DNA of 64,000 nt, taken from assembly GCA_944324865.1 (NCBI GenBank), contig CALUXW010000006.1, positions 1 through 64,000 on the forward strand. The letters are read 5' to 3'. Origin of the DNA: Candidatus Gastranaerophilales bacterium. GTDB lineage: Bacteria > Cyanobacteriota > Vampirovibrionia > Gastranaerophilales > Gastranaerophilaceae. The translations under genes were made by a program, and so were the position numbers. This document shows positions 1 to 7,948 of the stretch, piece after piece. Position 1 is the stretch's first letter; each line of letters begins with the position of its first letter. A model generated the notes under the pieces. The model was not told the origin of the DNA, did not search any database, and saw nothing but the letters and a program-made list of their open reading frames with translations.

Positions 1-192
1 ATTTGTCGTTTGTAAACCTGCAATTAGTTAGGTTACTAATTGCATTTGCGTTATTCTATTTTCAATGTTCAGACTTAGAATTTCACATAAACTTTCCAGT
101 TTTACAATCAAAGTTAACAATTCCGAAGAAAATAAACTTTGAAGAACCATTCCAGTTTATTTAAGCGTTGTTAACGCCGTATTTATAATGTT

Positions 193-225
193 AACACTTG
201 AATTTTTAATGTCAAGCGTTTTTTT
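193..225 (+). terminator. Possible rho-independent terminator for a gene left of the window
   Basis: Arms 193-201 and 212-220 pair over nine positions with one A-C mismatch and are followed by a run of seven T at 219-225 on the plus strand. The stem is AT-rich, so strength is doubtful. On the minus strand the mismatch becomes a G-U pair. Confidence 0.3.
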
Positions 226-261
226 AAATTTTTTTTTAACTTTATTAAGTTAAACCAAAAG

Positions 262-315
262 ATTTCAGGAACTCTAATTAACTGGTTCCGAAGGGTCTTT
301 AGTTATTCCTGAAAT
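262..315. repeat. Bulged long hairpin, unknown function
   Basis: Arms ATTTCAGGAA (262-271) and TTCCTGAAAT (306-315) are perfectly complementary. After a 7-base bulge a second 5-bp helix pairs 279-283 with 301-305, leaving a 17-base loop containing TTCCGAAGGG. No T-run follows, so it does not look like a terminator. It could be a structured RNA element or a REP-like palindrome; I do not recognise it. Confidence 0.45.
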
Positions 316-480
316 TTTCAATGTGCGTGACATTCACTTTAATTAATTTACAACTTAAAAATTTTTTTGCAAGTATTTTTTTCAAGTTAAATTTACAAAA
401 ATTAATATACATTAAAACCTGTCGCACCAGAGCACTTAAGCTATGACGAATAACATATTTTTTAGTTCCCAAAAAAACTA

Positions 481-1254
481 TTAAACTTCAATAACACCAT
501 GATTTATGGCATGCAAATTCTCAATAACTAAATAATCGTCACTTAGATCAAAATCTATAGTTGGCTTAAGCAAAAAATAAGTAGGGCCACTTCCGGACAT
601 TTGCAAACCAAGATTGTGCATTTTTTTCAATTCTTGATAACTATCCAGCAGCGCAAATTCTAAATCATTTGGCATGTCAGAAACGGACGAAATTTTATCA
701 AATTTTTCGTAAGCCAATTTAGTTGATATTTTTAAATTTTTAGGCTTAACAAGACAAAGTGAAAAATCGCTAAATTCAAGAGGGGTAATATCATCACCCT
801 TACCACAGCAAAGACATTTAGAGCCCTTTAGACAAAAATTTAAATCAGAGCCCAAAAGAGCACACAGATTGTGAATTTGTTTTATATCTAGAATATTATT
901 ATGCATTTTATTTAGTGCAAAAACAACACCTGCAGCATTTGTTGAACCACCTGCTAGTCCGGCACAAACCGGAATATTTTTTTCTATATAAATATTTACA
1001 TCAAACTTTAAATTTGAAACATCCATAAATTTTTTTGCAGCTTTATATGCAATATTATTTTCATCATATGGGATTTCTTTACTTGTACCGCTTACAGTAA
1101 TTTGTCCATCACCTTCAACTACTTCTATATCAACATAGTCAACAAGACTTATAGCTTGCATAATACTTTCAATAGGATGATAACCATCAGGACGCCTCTT
1201 TCCGACTTTCAAAGATAGATTTATTTTTGCTGGCGTTTCAACTTTCATTTTCAT
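481..1254 (-). CDS. ispE: 4-diphosphocytidyl-2-C-methyl-D-erythritol kinase (IspE)
   Basis: A GHMP-superfamily kinase that phosphorylates CDP-methylerythritol in the non-mevalonate (MEP) isoprenoid pathway. The N-terminal KINLSL segment, the glycine-rich ATP loop near residues 95-108 (PVCAGLAGGSTNAA) and the C-terminal MSGSGPT motif are all visible. At 257 aa it is slightly shorter than the usual ~280. The ATG at 1254 overlaps the rsmA stop as ATGA, which supports this start over the in-frame ATG at 1248 and implies translational coupling. The ispE-after-rsmA order is common in bacteria. Confidence 0.93.
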   Translation of the reverse strand: MKMKVETPAKINLSLKVGKRRPDGYHPIESIMQAISLVDYVDIEVVEGDGQITVSGTSKEIPYDENNIAYKAAKKFMDVSNLKFDVNIYIEKNIPVCAGLAGGSTNAAGVVFALNKMHNNILDIKQIHNLCALLGSDLNFCLKGSKCLCCGKGDDITPLEFSDFSLCLVKPKNLKISTKLAYEKFDKISSVSDMPNDLEFALLDSYQELKKMHNLGLQMSGSGPTYFLLKPTIDFDLSDDYLVIENLHAINHGVIEV

Positions 1255-2090
1255 TTATTAAACTCCTCAAGTGCGCATGCCAGTTTATTAAATTCATATA
1301 TAGAAAGCTTTTCACCTCTTATATTATAATCCCAACCCAATTTTTCTAAAGCATCATTTACCCCTAGCATTCCTGCAGACAGGAGTGAATTCTTGATATT
1401 TTTTCTCCTTGTATTAAAAGCGGCTTTTACAGTCTTTTTTAATAAAAAAGAAGGATTTTCAACTCTTGGTTTAAAGTTATTTTTAATTCTCACAATAGCT
1501 GAATCAATCTTTGGAGAAGGATAAAAAGAACGTTTTGAAACTTGCCTTATTGTTTGAGTGTCACAGAAAAATTGGGACAAGATAGAGAGCATGCCATATT
1601 CTTTGTTTTGAGAATTTTCATTTGCACAAATTCTTTTTGCAACTTCATACTGTACCATAAGGATTATCTCGTCAATATGATAACGATTTTTATTTTCAAA
1701 ATCATCAATTTCACCCAACAAATGAACCAAAATTGGACTTGTAATATAATAAGGAATATTTGCAATAATTTTTATTTTCTTATCCCTAGGGTATATTTCA
1801 TCTAAATTTACCTTTAAAATATCATTTTCAATAAGGGTAAAATTTTTCTTACCGACAAGACTTTTATTTAAAATTTGAATTGCATCCTTATCTATTTCAA
1901 CAGCAACCACCTCTTTTGCCACATTAACAAGGCGCTCTGTGACAAACCCAAGCCCTGGGCCAATTTCAAAAATACAATCATTTTCATTAACACAAGATAA
2001 AATATCTTCAATAACCTTTTCATCAATAAGAAAATTCTGCCCCAAGCTTTTTTTTGCTCTAAACTGTTTTGCACGAAAATAATAATCCAT
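1251..2090 (-). CDS. rsmA: 16S rRNA (adenine1518/1519-N6)-dimethyltransferase RsmA (KsgA)
   Basis: Dimethylates two adjacent adenines in the 3' hairpin of 16S rRNA during small-subunit maturation. Visible are KKSLGQNFL near the N-terminus, the SAM-binding EIGPGLG (residues 43-49) and the catalytic NIPYY (111-115). The frame stays open further upstream to a TTG at 2111 and an ATG at 2105, but ATG 2090 lies exactly six bases after a TATAAT and gives a normal 279-aa protein, so I choose it. The gene lacks a Shine-Dalgarno, starts the rsmA-ispE unit and is divergent from gshA. Confidence 0.93.
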   Translation of the reverse strand: MDYYFRAKQFRAKKSLGQNFLIDEKVIEDILSCVNENDCIFEIGPGLGFVTERLVNVAKEVVAVEIDKDAIQILNKSLVGKKNFTLIENDILKVNLDEIYPRDKKIKIIANIPYYITSPILVHLLGEIDDFENKNRYHIDEIILMVQYEVAKRICANENSQNKEYGMLSILSQFFCDTQTIRQVSKRSFYPSPKIDSAIVRIKNNFKPRVENPSFLLKKTVKAAFNTRRKNIKNSLLSAGMLGVNDALEKLGWDYNIRGEKLSIYEFNKLACALEEFNK

Positions 2091-2096
2091 AAATTT

Positions 2097-2148
2097 ATTA
2101 TACATAAACAATCAGCTAGGTGCCAATTATTTTTGAGTTTGGTAAAAT
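2097..2148. promoter_or_regulatory. Divergent rsmA/gshA promoters with overlapping -35 boxes
   Basis: Leftward: -35 TTGGCA (2126-2121), 18-base spacer, -10 TATAAT (2102-2097), then six bases to ATG 2090. Rightward: -35 GTGCCA (2120-2125), 17-base spacer, -10 TAAAAT (2143-2148), then six bases to ATG 2155. The two -35 boxes occupy the same DNA, so the promoters should compete for polymerase. Both transcripts would start at or within a base or two of the ATG. Confidence 0.6.
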
Positions 2149-2154
2149 TAAAGC

Positions 2155-3468
2155 ATGCTAAATTACAAAAATGCAAAAACCGAAACAAAACCTCTTGATA
2201 TTAGGCAAATAAGGGAGTATTACGAAAACTCCTGCAAAGAAGAATCAAAATTTGGGCTTGAATACGAGAGAATTTCTATAGATTCCGCAACATTAAAAAC
2301 TGCAAACTATTACTATATACAAAAAATTATAAAAAACTTTGCACATATAAAAGGTTGGGGGCTTTTATACGACAAGGAAACGTTAATAGGAGCGATTGGG
2401 AAATGTTCATCAATTTCTGTTGAGCCCGGATGTCAATTTGAATTAAGTCTTGAACCAAAAAAAGAAATTTGTGAAATTGAGAAAGATACAAAAGAAAATT
2501 GTATACTTTTAAATAGAATTGCAGGATTTTATAATATTGAATTTTTACCTCTTGGTATAACTCCATATTCAACATACCAAAATATAGATATTGTAAAAAA
2601 ACAAAGATATGAAATTATGGCAAAATTTCTGCCTGAAAATGGAAAATTTGCACCAATTATGATGAGAGAAACAGCAGGAGTACAGCTAAACATTGATTAT
2701 AAAAACGAAAAAGATGCAATTAAAAAAATCAAACTGCTTTCCTACATTTCTCCTTTTTTAACAGGTTTTTTTGCAAATTCTCCTATTCGAAACAATAAAC
2801 TAACAAATTACAAAAGTTTTAGAGCACTTGCCTGGAAATATACAGGAAAAGAACGTTGTGGATTATTTTATAAAAATCTTTTAAACAATAAAACCTCAAC
2901 TTTTGATGATTATATTAACTCAATTTTAGATATACCTATGCTTTTTATAGAGAGGGATGAAAAAAGAATAATCATAGGTCAAAAAATTACATTTAGAAAG
3001 TACATGCAAGATGGATATCAAGGCTATAGTGCAAATTTAAATGACTATATTCTACACTCAAGCCTTTGTTTTCCTGATATTAGATTAAAAAACTGCATAG
3101 AAATCAGAAATCACGACAGTCAAAACATCGGTTTAACACTTGCTATGTGTGCTTTTTACAAAGGAATTTTACAAAGCGATTTTAAAGAAATTTTAAATAA
3201 TTTGAAAGACCTAACTTGTTTTGACATTAACAAAATGGGTTTATTAGCAGCCAAACACGGCACAAATTTTATATATAAAAACATAGATGCAAAAACTTTC
3301 ACAAAAAAACTTTTTGAAATATCTAAAAATTGTCTAAATACAAAGGAAAAAAACTATCTTGACCCTGCATTTAAAATTTTAAATAAAGATGAATGTATAG
3401 CAGATAGAATCATTAAAAAGCAAATTAAAAATGCAAATAATCTTATTGACTACCTTAAAAAAGAGTAA
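2155..3468 (+). CDS. gshA: Glutamate-cysteine ligase, GCS2 family
   Basis: Probably catalyses ATP-dependent gamma-glutamylcysteine formation, the first step to glutathione or another low-molecular-weight thiol. The 437-aa protein resembles the plant/alphaproteobacterial GCS2 type rather than E. coli GshA. A central block (MMRETAGVQLNID, then FFANSP and DIPMLF) matches the substrate-binding core of that group, and a conserved EIRNHDSQ segment lies in the C-terminal half. No glutathione synthetase (gshB) is visible in the window. The gene is monocistronic, lacks a Shine-Dalgarno and has a -10-like TAAAAT six bases before its ATG. A carboxylate-amine ligase acting on another substrate cannot be excluded. 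Confidence 0.82.
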   Translation: MLNYKNAKTETKPLDIRQIREYYENSCKEESKFGLEYERISIDSATLKTANYYYIQKIIKNFAHIKGWGLLYDKETLIGAIGKCSSISVEPGCQFELSLEPKKEICEIEKDTKENCILLNRIAGFYNIEFLPLGITPYSTYQNIDIVKKQRYEIMAKFLPENGKFAPIMMRETAGVQLNIDYKNEKDAIKKIKLLSYISPFLTGFFANSPIRNNKLTNYKSFRALAWKYTGKERCGLFYKNLLNNKTSTFDDYINSILDIPMLFIERDEKRIIIGQKITFRKYMQDGYQGYSANLNDYILHSSLCFPDIRLKNCIEIRNHDSQNIGLTLAMCAFYKGILQSDFKEILNNLKDLTCFDINKMGLLAAKHGTNFIYKNIDAKTFTKKLFEISKNCLNTKEKNYLDPAFKILNKDECIADRIIKKQIKNANNLIDYLKKE

Positions 3469-3503
3469 ATAATTGTTAAAAACTGGCACAAAAATAACCT
3501 GTT

Positions 3504-3518
3504 TGCTAGAATTTTAAT
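3504..3518 (+). promoter_or_regulatory. Extended -10 promoter of the sensor-kinase operon
   Basis: TGC followed by TAGAAT (3507-3512) forms an extended -10, with six bases to ATG 3519 and no Shine-Dalgarno. A CTGGCA at 3483-3488 could be the -35 (18-base spacer). Confidence 0.5.
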
Positions 3519-5549
3519 ATGTCTAAAGTATTAATAATATCCGAGTTATCGCAATTTGAACAAGAAATAGCCGAAGAAATACAAAAAAACGGCATAGAGT
3601 ATTTATTAAGTGAAAAAAATCCGGAAAATATTTTGCGTCAAGTTGAGATTTTTAAACCTGATATAATTTTAACAGATACAAACTTTGATAACTGTGAACT
3701 AATAACAAAGCAGTTAAAAATCAAAACACAACAGCAAAATATACAAATACTTTTATTACTTGAAAAAGACAAAGCGATTGATTTTTTAAACTTTGCTGAT
3801 GGGTTTATCTCAAAACCTGTCTGTAAAAACATTTTAATACATACTATAAACTCGCATATCAAAATTAAAAAATCACTTGAACAACTGGGCGAAAACAATA
3901 GGGAGCTTGCAAGAAGCTTATACCAACTTAATGTTTTATATAATACAAGTTCGCAATTTGCAGGCACACTGGACAAAGATAAATTATATAACATTATGCT
4001 TGAAGCTCTTGAAAAAACTCTTAGTTTTGATATTTCTTGCGCCCTTGTCTTTAGTACACAAGGTGACAATAAGTTATACATAAATTCACTTTGCGAACCA
4101 ACAGAAAGTTTAAAGGAAGCTCTTGCCCTAAGGGCTGTATTGGAATATAAAAATCTTTTTGTAGATCAACCCTTGCCACACAAAACAGACTTGGAGGGGC
4201 TTGAAATCATAAAAAATGTTAAACCTTCACATATACAGAACATTTTTGACTTAAGGGCATTAAATTATGATTCACTTTTTGCACCAATTAAAGTTGGGGA
4301 ACATTTCTTCGGAGTAATTGAACTTTTCAGAAAAACACCCTTTGCAAAAGAAGATGTTACTTGTTTCCAAACAATTGTTCATCAGGTAGCGTTACCGCTT
4401 AGAAGTGCAACACTCTACGAAGAAATTAAAAATACAAATATTAAACTTGAAAAACTTGAAAGGCTAAAATCTGAATTTGTTTCAATAGTCTCTCATGAAC
4501 TAAGAACACCGCTTACCCCTATAAACAACTCCCTGGAAATAGTTTTGAGCGAACAAACTGGCCCAATTTCAGATGATGCAAAAAATTTTATAAATATGGC
4601 AAAGAGAAACGTGACAAGACTTTCAGGAATTATAGAGGACTTACTTGATTTATCACGAGTACAAACAGGTAAACTTGATTTTAAATATAAAATGACCAAC
4701 CTTACTCCATCACTTGAGCTCATACAAAAAACTTTCGAACAAGTCGCAGCGCAAAAGGACATAGAAGTAAATTTAGAAATTGAAAATAATTTAAACGAAG
4801 TATACGCTGATAGTCACAGGATTGAACAAATAATTTCAAATCTTGTAACAAATGCGTTAAAATTTACTCCAAAAGGAGGCAAGGTAAATATAAGTGCAAA
4901 AAAAGTAAGCGAAAATGAAATCAACAAAACATTATTAGTTGCGCCAATCTGTGACATTAGCGGAGATTATATCAAAATTTCAGTAAAAGACACCGGTATA
5001 GGAATTAAAAAAGAAGACATACCAAAAATTTTTGAGAAATTTTTACAAATCGAAAATTCCCTTACAAGAAACATAGGGGGCGTGGGTCTTGGCTTGTCTA
5101 TTACAAAACAACTTTTAGATGCGCATTTAGGAGCAATTACAGTAGAAAGCAAAGAAAATGAAGGTTCTGATTTTTCATTTTATATTCCTATTGCAGACAA
5201 GAAAAAAATTTTCATAATGGATATAAATCATGCTTTAAGTTCTTGTGAAGATGTAGGAATAATAAGTATTAAAGAAAAAAATGAGTGCAATTTTATAAAT
5301 GAAATTATAAAAGAAAATATAATAAAACTAACAAAAAAATCCAAAGAATACAAAAAAAATAACGAATACATCGTATTGTTGCCTGATACCGTCCAAAGTG
5401 CAGTAGACTTAATGGAAAAATCAATTATAGCAAAAATACAAAAACATAATGTCAAAAATTGTGATATAGTATTAAGAAAGGCCCATACCAAAAAAGATGG
5501 TAAAGAACTTTTAAAAATTTTAGACAAAATAAATATAGCCTCACTTTAG
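3519..5549 (+). CDS. Hybrid sensor histidine kinase (receiver-like + GAF + HisKA + HATPase)
   Basis: A soluble 676-aa histidine kinase with no membrane segments. Residues 1-115 resemble a receiver: D53 in TDTNFD and K99 in the SKP motif are kept, but the usual acidic pair is S8-E9. A GAF-like domain spans about 145-295. The HisKA phosphoacceptor is H326 in SHELRTPL. The ATPase domain has N441/N445, DTGIG (491-495) and a glycine-rich GVGLGLS box (521-527). About 110 C-terminal residues (565-676) form an extra domain I do not recognise. It leads a four-gene unit, ten bases before a single-domain receiver that is its likely partner. The signal sensed is unknown. Confidence 0.88.
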   Translation: MSKVLIISELSQFEQEIAEEIQKNGIEYLLSEKNPENILRQVEIFKPDIILTDTNFDNCELITKQLKIKTQQQNIQILLLLEKDKAIDFLNFADGFISKPVCKNILIHTINSHIKIKKSLEQLGENNRELARSLYQLNVLYNTSSQFAGTLDKDKLYNIMLEALEKTLSFDISCALVFSTQGDNKLYINSLCEPTESLKEALALRAVLEYKNLFVDQPLPHKTDLEGLEIIKNVKPSHIQNIFDLRALNYDSLFAPIKVGEHFFGVIELFRKTPFAKEDVTCFQTIVHQVALPLRSATLYEEIKNTNIKLEKLERLKSEFVSIVSHELRTPLTPINNSLEIVLSEQTGPISDDAKNFINMAKRNVTRLSGIIEDLLDLSRVQTGKLDFKYKMTNLTPSLELIQKTFEQVAAQKDIEVNLEIENNLNEVYADSHRIEQIISNLVTNALKFTPKGGKVNISAKKVSENEINKTLLVAPICDISGDYIKISVKDTGIGIKKEDIPKIFEKFLQIENSLTRNIGGVGLGLSITKQLLDAHLGAITVESKENEGSDFSFYIPIADKKKIFIMDINHALSSCEDVGIISIKEKNECNFINEIIKENIIKLTKKSKEYKKNNEYIVLLPDTVQSAVDLMEKSIIAKIQKHNVKNCDIVLRKAHTKKDGKELLKILDKINIASL

Positions 5550-5559
5550 AAAGAAAGTT

Positions 5560-5922
5560 ATGAAAAAGATTTTAATAGTTGATGACGAAAAAGATATAGT
5601 TGAAACACTGGCTTTTATGTTAAAAACAAAAGGTTTTGATTGCATTTGCGCTTATGATGGTGAAGAAGGTTTGAAACTGGCTAAGGAAACTTTGCCGGAT
5701 TTAATCATACTTGATGTTATGATGCCAAAAATAAACGGATACAAAATTTGCCGTCTGTTAAAATATGACAGTAAATACAAAAATATTCCAATTATTATGG
5801 TAACTGCCCGAAGTCAAGAGGAAGATAAACTCATAGGCGAGGAAACTGGAGCAGATGAGTATATCACAAAACCATTTGAATTTAATGATATAATTGATGC
5901 AATTAATAGGTATATAGGCTAA
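5560..5922 (+). CDS. Single-domain response regulator (CheY-like receiver)
   Basis: A 120-aa receiver with no output domain. All functional residues are present: acidic pair D8/D9, phosphoacceptor D52 in LDVMMP, T82 and K104 in ITKPFEF. It probably receives phosphate from the kinase encoded ten bases upstream and acts through protein contact, as in CheY-like or phosphorelay proteins. The stop overlaps the start of the next gene (TAATG), so the ATPase-like protein downstream is a plausible interaction partner; that last point is inference. Confidence 0.9.
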   Translation: MKKILIVDDEKDIVETLAFMLKTKGFDCICAYDGEEGLKLAKETLPDLIILDVMMPKINGYKICRLLKYDSKYKNIPIIMVTARSQEEDKLIGEETGADEYITKPFEFNDIIDAINRYIG

Positions 5923-7313
5923 TGTATTCTGATACTAAAGTAGATAATAAAACTATCGATAAATTAAAATATGACCTTGTTCGCGATAATATTGTGAGTT
6001 TTGAAGATTTAGAACATGCACAGGAAATTGCTATCGCACAAAATACCAACATTGGACAGGTTTTAATATCCTCCTCTATGATTAGCGAGGAAAAACTATT
6101 AAAATTTCTGCAAGATAAATTGCATATACCATCAGTAAATTTAGATGATTACGAAATAGATAAAAAATGTTTAAGTTTAATAAATTATCAAGAAGCCATA
6201 AACTATAAAATTTTACCTTTGTTTCTAATTGAAGATACCCTTTCTGTTGCAATGGCAGATCCGCTTGATTTATTTGCAATAGATAAAATTATTGAACGTA
6301 CAGGCAAAAATATTGATCCAATTATTTCAAGCGAAAAAAGCATAATCAAAAAAATTAACGAATACTATGAAACAAAGGGTAAAGTTGCAGATATTAACAT
6401 AGAAAAAAATAAAAACTATCACTGGCAAGATGAATTGCACAAAGAAGACTTAAGCGAAGAACACATAAGAGCACTTTTTCGCGCAATATTAAAGCATGCA
6501 ATTATTAATAATATTCATGAACTATATTTCGAGTCAACTCCCGAAGGTTTGAGTGTTTTTTTTAAAAGCACACAAGAAGTCTATTCAACAGGTTCTATAC
6601 CTGAATTACTTATAAATCCGTTTATACAAATTTTAAAAACTTTATGCGGATTAGATCCTAATGTTTATGAAATACCCCAACTTGGAAAATTAAATTTTAA
6701 TGTTGATGGTTCAGAACTAACAGCCAGCATATCCGCATTCCCTACAATTAACGGTGAAAGAATTTCGCTTAAAATATATCACCCGCCAAAAAATCTTTCC
6801 GAGCTTGGCATATCACCTGATAAAATAAATATCTTAAGTACAAACTTAAATAAGCCCGGTGTTATTTTAATATGTGGCTCATCTTTAAGTGGCAAAACTC
6901 ATCTTATATATTCAATTTTATCTTCAGGTATAATACCAAAAAATAAAACTGTTATGACATTGGAATCTATTGCAAAATATAAACTCAATAATGTTTCACA
7001 GTGCGAATTAAATGAGAATATAGGTTTTAATCTTGACAAAGCAATGAGATTTATAGAATTTCAAAGTCCAGATATTATATATTTCGAGGGCATAACAACA
7101 AAAGAAGGATTGGACTTTTTTACATCTTTGACCCTTAAAAATAAAACGCTTATAACAGAATTTCTTGCAGACAACATGGGGGACTTAAGAAGAAAGTTTG
7201 AGTTTAGCGAATTCTCAATGTTTAAATCAGTAATATCATGCTTAATATTTATACACAACAAAGAAAGTATTGAATTTTTTGACAAAGAAGAACTTGAAAG
7301 GTATTTAGTATGA
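5922..7313 (+). CDS. Degenerate PilB/GspE-like ATPase with N-terminal MshEN-type domain
   Basis: The first ~150 residues match the MshEN/T2SSE N-terminal fold of type II secretion and type IV pilus ATPases (LPLFLIEDTLSVAMADPLD is typical; MshEN domains often bind c-di-GMP). Residues ~180-450 resemble the RecA-like ATPase core: the Walker A GSSLSGKT (319-326) is intact, but the Walker B region PDIIYFEG (383-390) departs from the usual DPD..MVGEIRD, and the tetracysteine zinc motif is absent. It is 463 aa against ~550 for PilB. It is translationally coupled to the receiver upstream and to bioD downstream (ATGA). Possibly a regulatory relative rather than a motor. Confidence 0.72.
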   Translation: MYSDTKVDNKTIDKLKYDLVRDNIVSFEDLEHAQEIAIAQNTNIGQVLISSSMISEEKLLKFLQDKLHIPSVNLDDYEIDKKCLSLINYQEAINYKILPLFLIEDTLSVAMADPLDLFAIDKIIERTGKNIDPIISSEKSIIKKINEYYETKGKVADINIEKNKNYHWQDELHKEDLSEEHIRALFRAILKHAIINNIHELYFESTPEGLSVFFKSTQEVYSTGSIPELLINPFIQILKTLCGLDPNVYEIPQLGKLNFNVDGSELTASISAFPTINGERISLKIYHPPKNLSELGISPDKINILSTNLNKPGVILICGSSLSGKTHLIYSILSSGIIPKNKTVMTLESIAKYKLNNVSQCELNENIGFNLDKAMRFIEFQSPDIIYFEGITTKEGLDFFTSLTLKNKTLITEFLADNMGDLRRKFEFSEFSMFKSVISCLIFIHNKESIEFFDKEELERYLV

Positions 7314-7948
7314 ATTTCTTTGTAACAGCAACAGATACCGATGTTGGCAAAAGTTATATTTGCAAATATCTTGCAAAAGAATTTATAAAACTAAACAAAA
7401 AAACAGCCTACTTAAAACCTTTTCAAAGTGGCATTGAAAGAAATGTTGATTCCGATGCAAAACAAATTGAGATATTGGCAAAAAATGTCATTGCAAAAAG
7501 TTCTTACACAACAAAAACACCTTGCACCCCTCTTGTAAGTGCACAAATAGATAATGTTGATTATGATCTCGAAAAAATAAAAAATGATTATAACGAACTT
7601 GCAAAAAAGTGTGACATTACAATTGTTGAAGGTTCAGGTGGGCTTTATGTTCCTGTCAAAAGAAATATTTTAATGAGTGATGTTATAAAATTTTTGAATT
7701 TACCCACCATAATTGTTGCAAGACCAAACCTTGGTACAATTAACCATACATTAATGACTGTAAAATGTGCACAAAACGATGGTATAAAAGTAATCGGAAT
7801 AGTAATAACAAATTACCCGCAAAATAGCGATGACCCGGTTATCTTAAGAGCGCAAGAAATGATTGAAAACTATTGCAATGTAGATGTAATTGGTATTGTT
7901 AAACACAATCAAACAGACTTATCATGTCTTGCCAAAAAATTAATTTAA
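7310..7948 (+). CDS. bioD: Dethiobiotin synthetase BioD
   Basis: ATP-dependent closure of the ureido ring of dethiobiotin from 7,8-diaminopelargonate and CO2, the penultimate step of biotin synthesis. The N-terminus (FVTATDTDVGKS) is the BioD P-loop with Ala replacing the first Gly, and the EGSGGLYVP motif is also typical. The 212-aa length fits. It overlaps the preceding ATPase-like gene by four bases although no metabolic link is evident. bioB sits about 52 kb away at 59808. The stop overlaps the convergent mrcA stop by three bases. Confidence 0.9.
   Translation: MNFFVTATDTDVGKSYICKYLAKEFIKLNKKTAYLKPFQSGIERNVDSDAKQIEILAKNVIAKSSYTTKTPCTPLVSAQIDNVDYDLEKIKNDYNELAKKCDITIVEGSGGLYVPVKRNILMSDVIKFLNLPTIIVARPNLGTINHTLMTVKCAQNDGIKVIGIVITNYPQNSDDPVILRAQEMIENYCNVDVIGIVKHNQTDLSCLAKKLI

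Larger units (their letters stand above)
1..480. other. Gene-free AT-rich region with hairpins
   Basis: No convincing open reading frame lies here on either strand. The region contains several inverted repeats: a perfect 10-bp hairpin at 19-28/35-44 (6-base loop), a 9-bp pair at 130-138/154-162, a terminator-like hairpin at 193-220 and a long bulged hairpin at 262-315. A perfect TTGACA on the minus strand at 215-210 could be the -35 of a leftward gene outside the window, but the best -10 (CATTAT) is 19 bases away. The region also ends the rsmA-ispE unit, which reads leftward into it. Confidence 0.6.
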
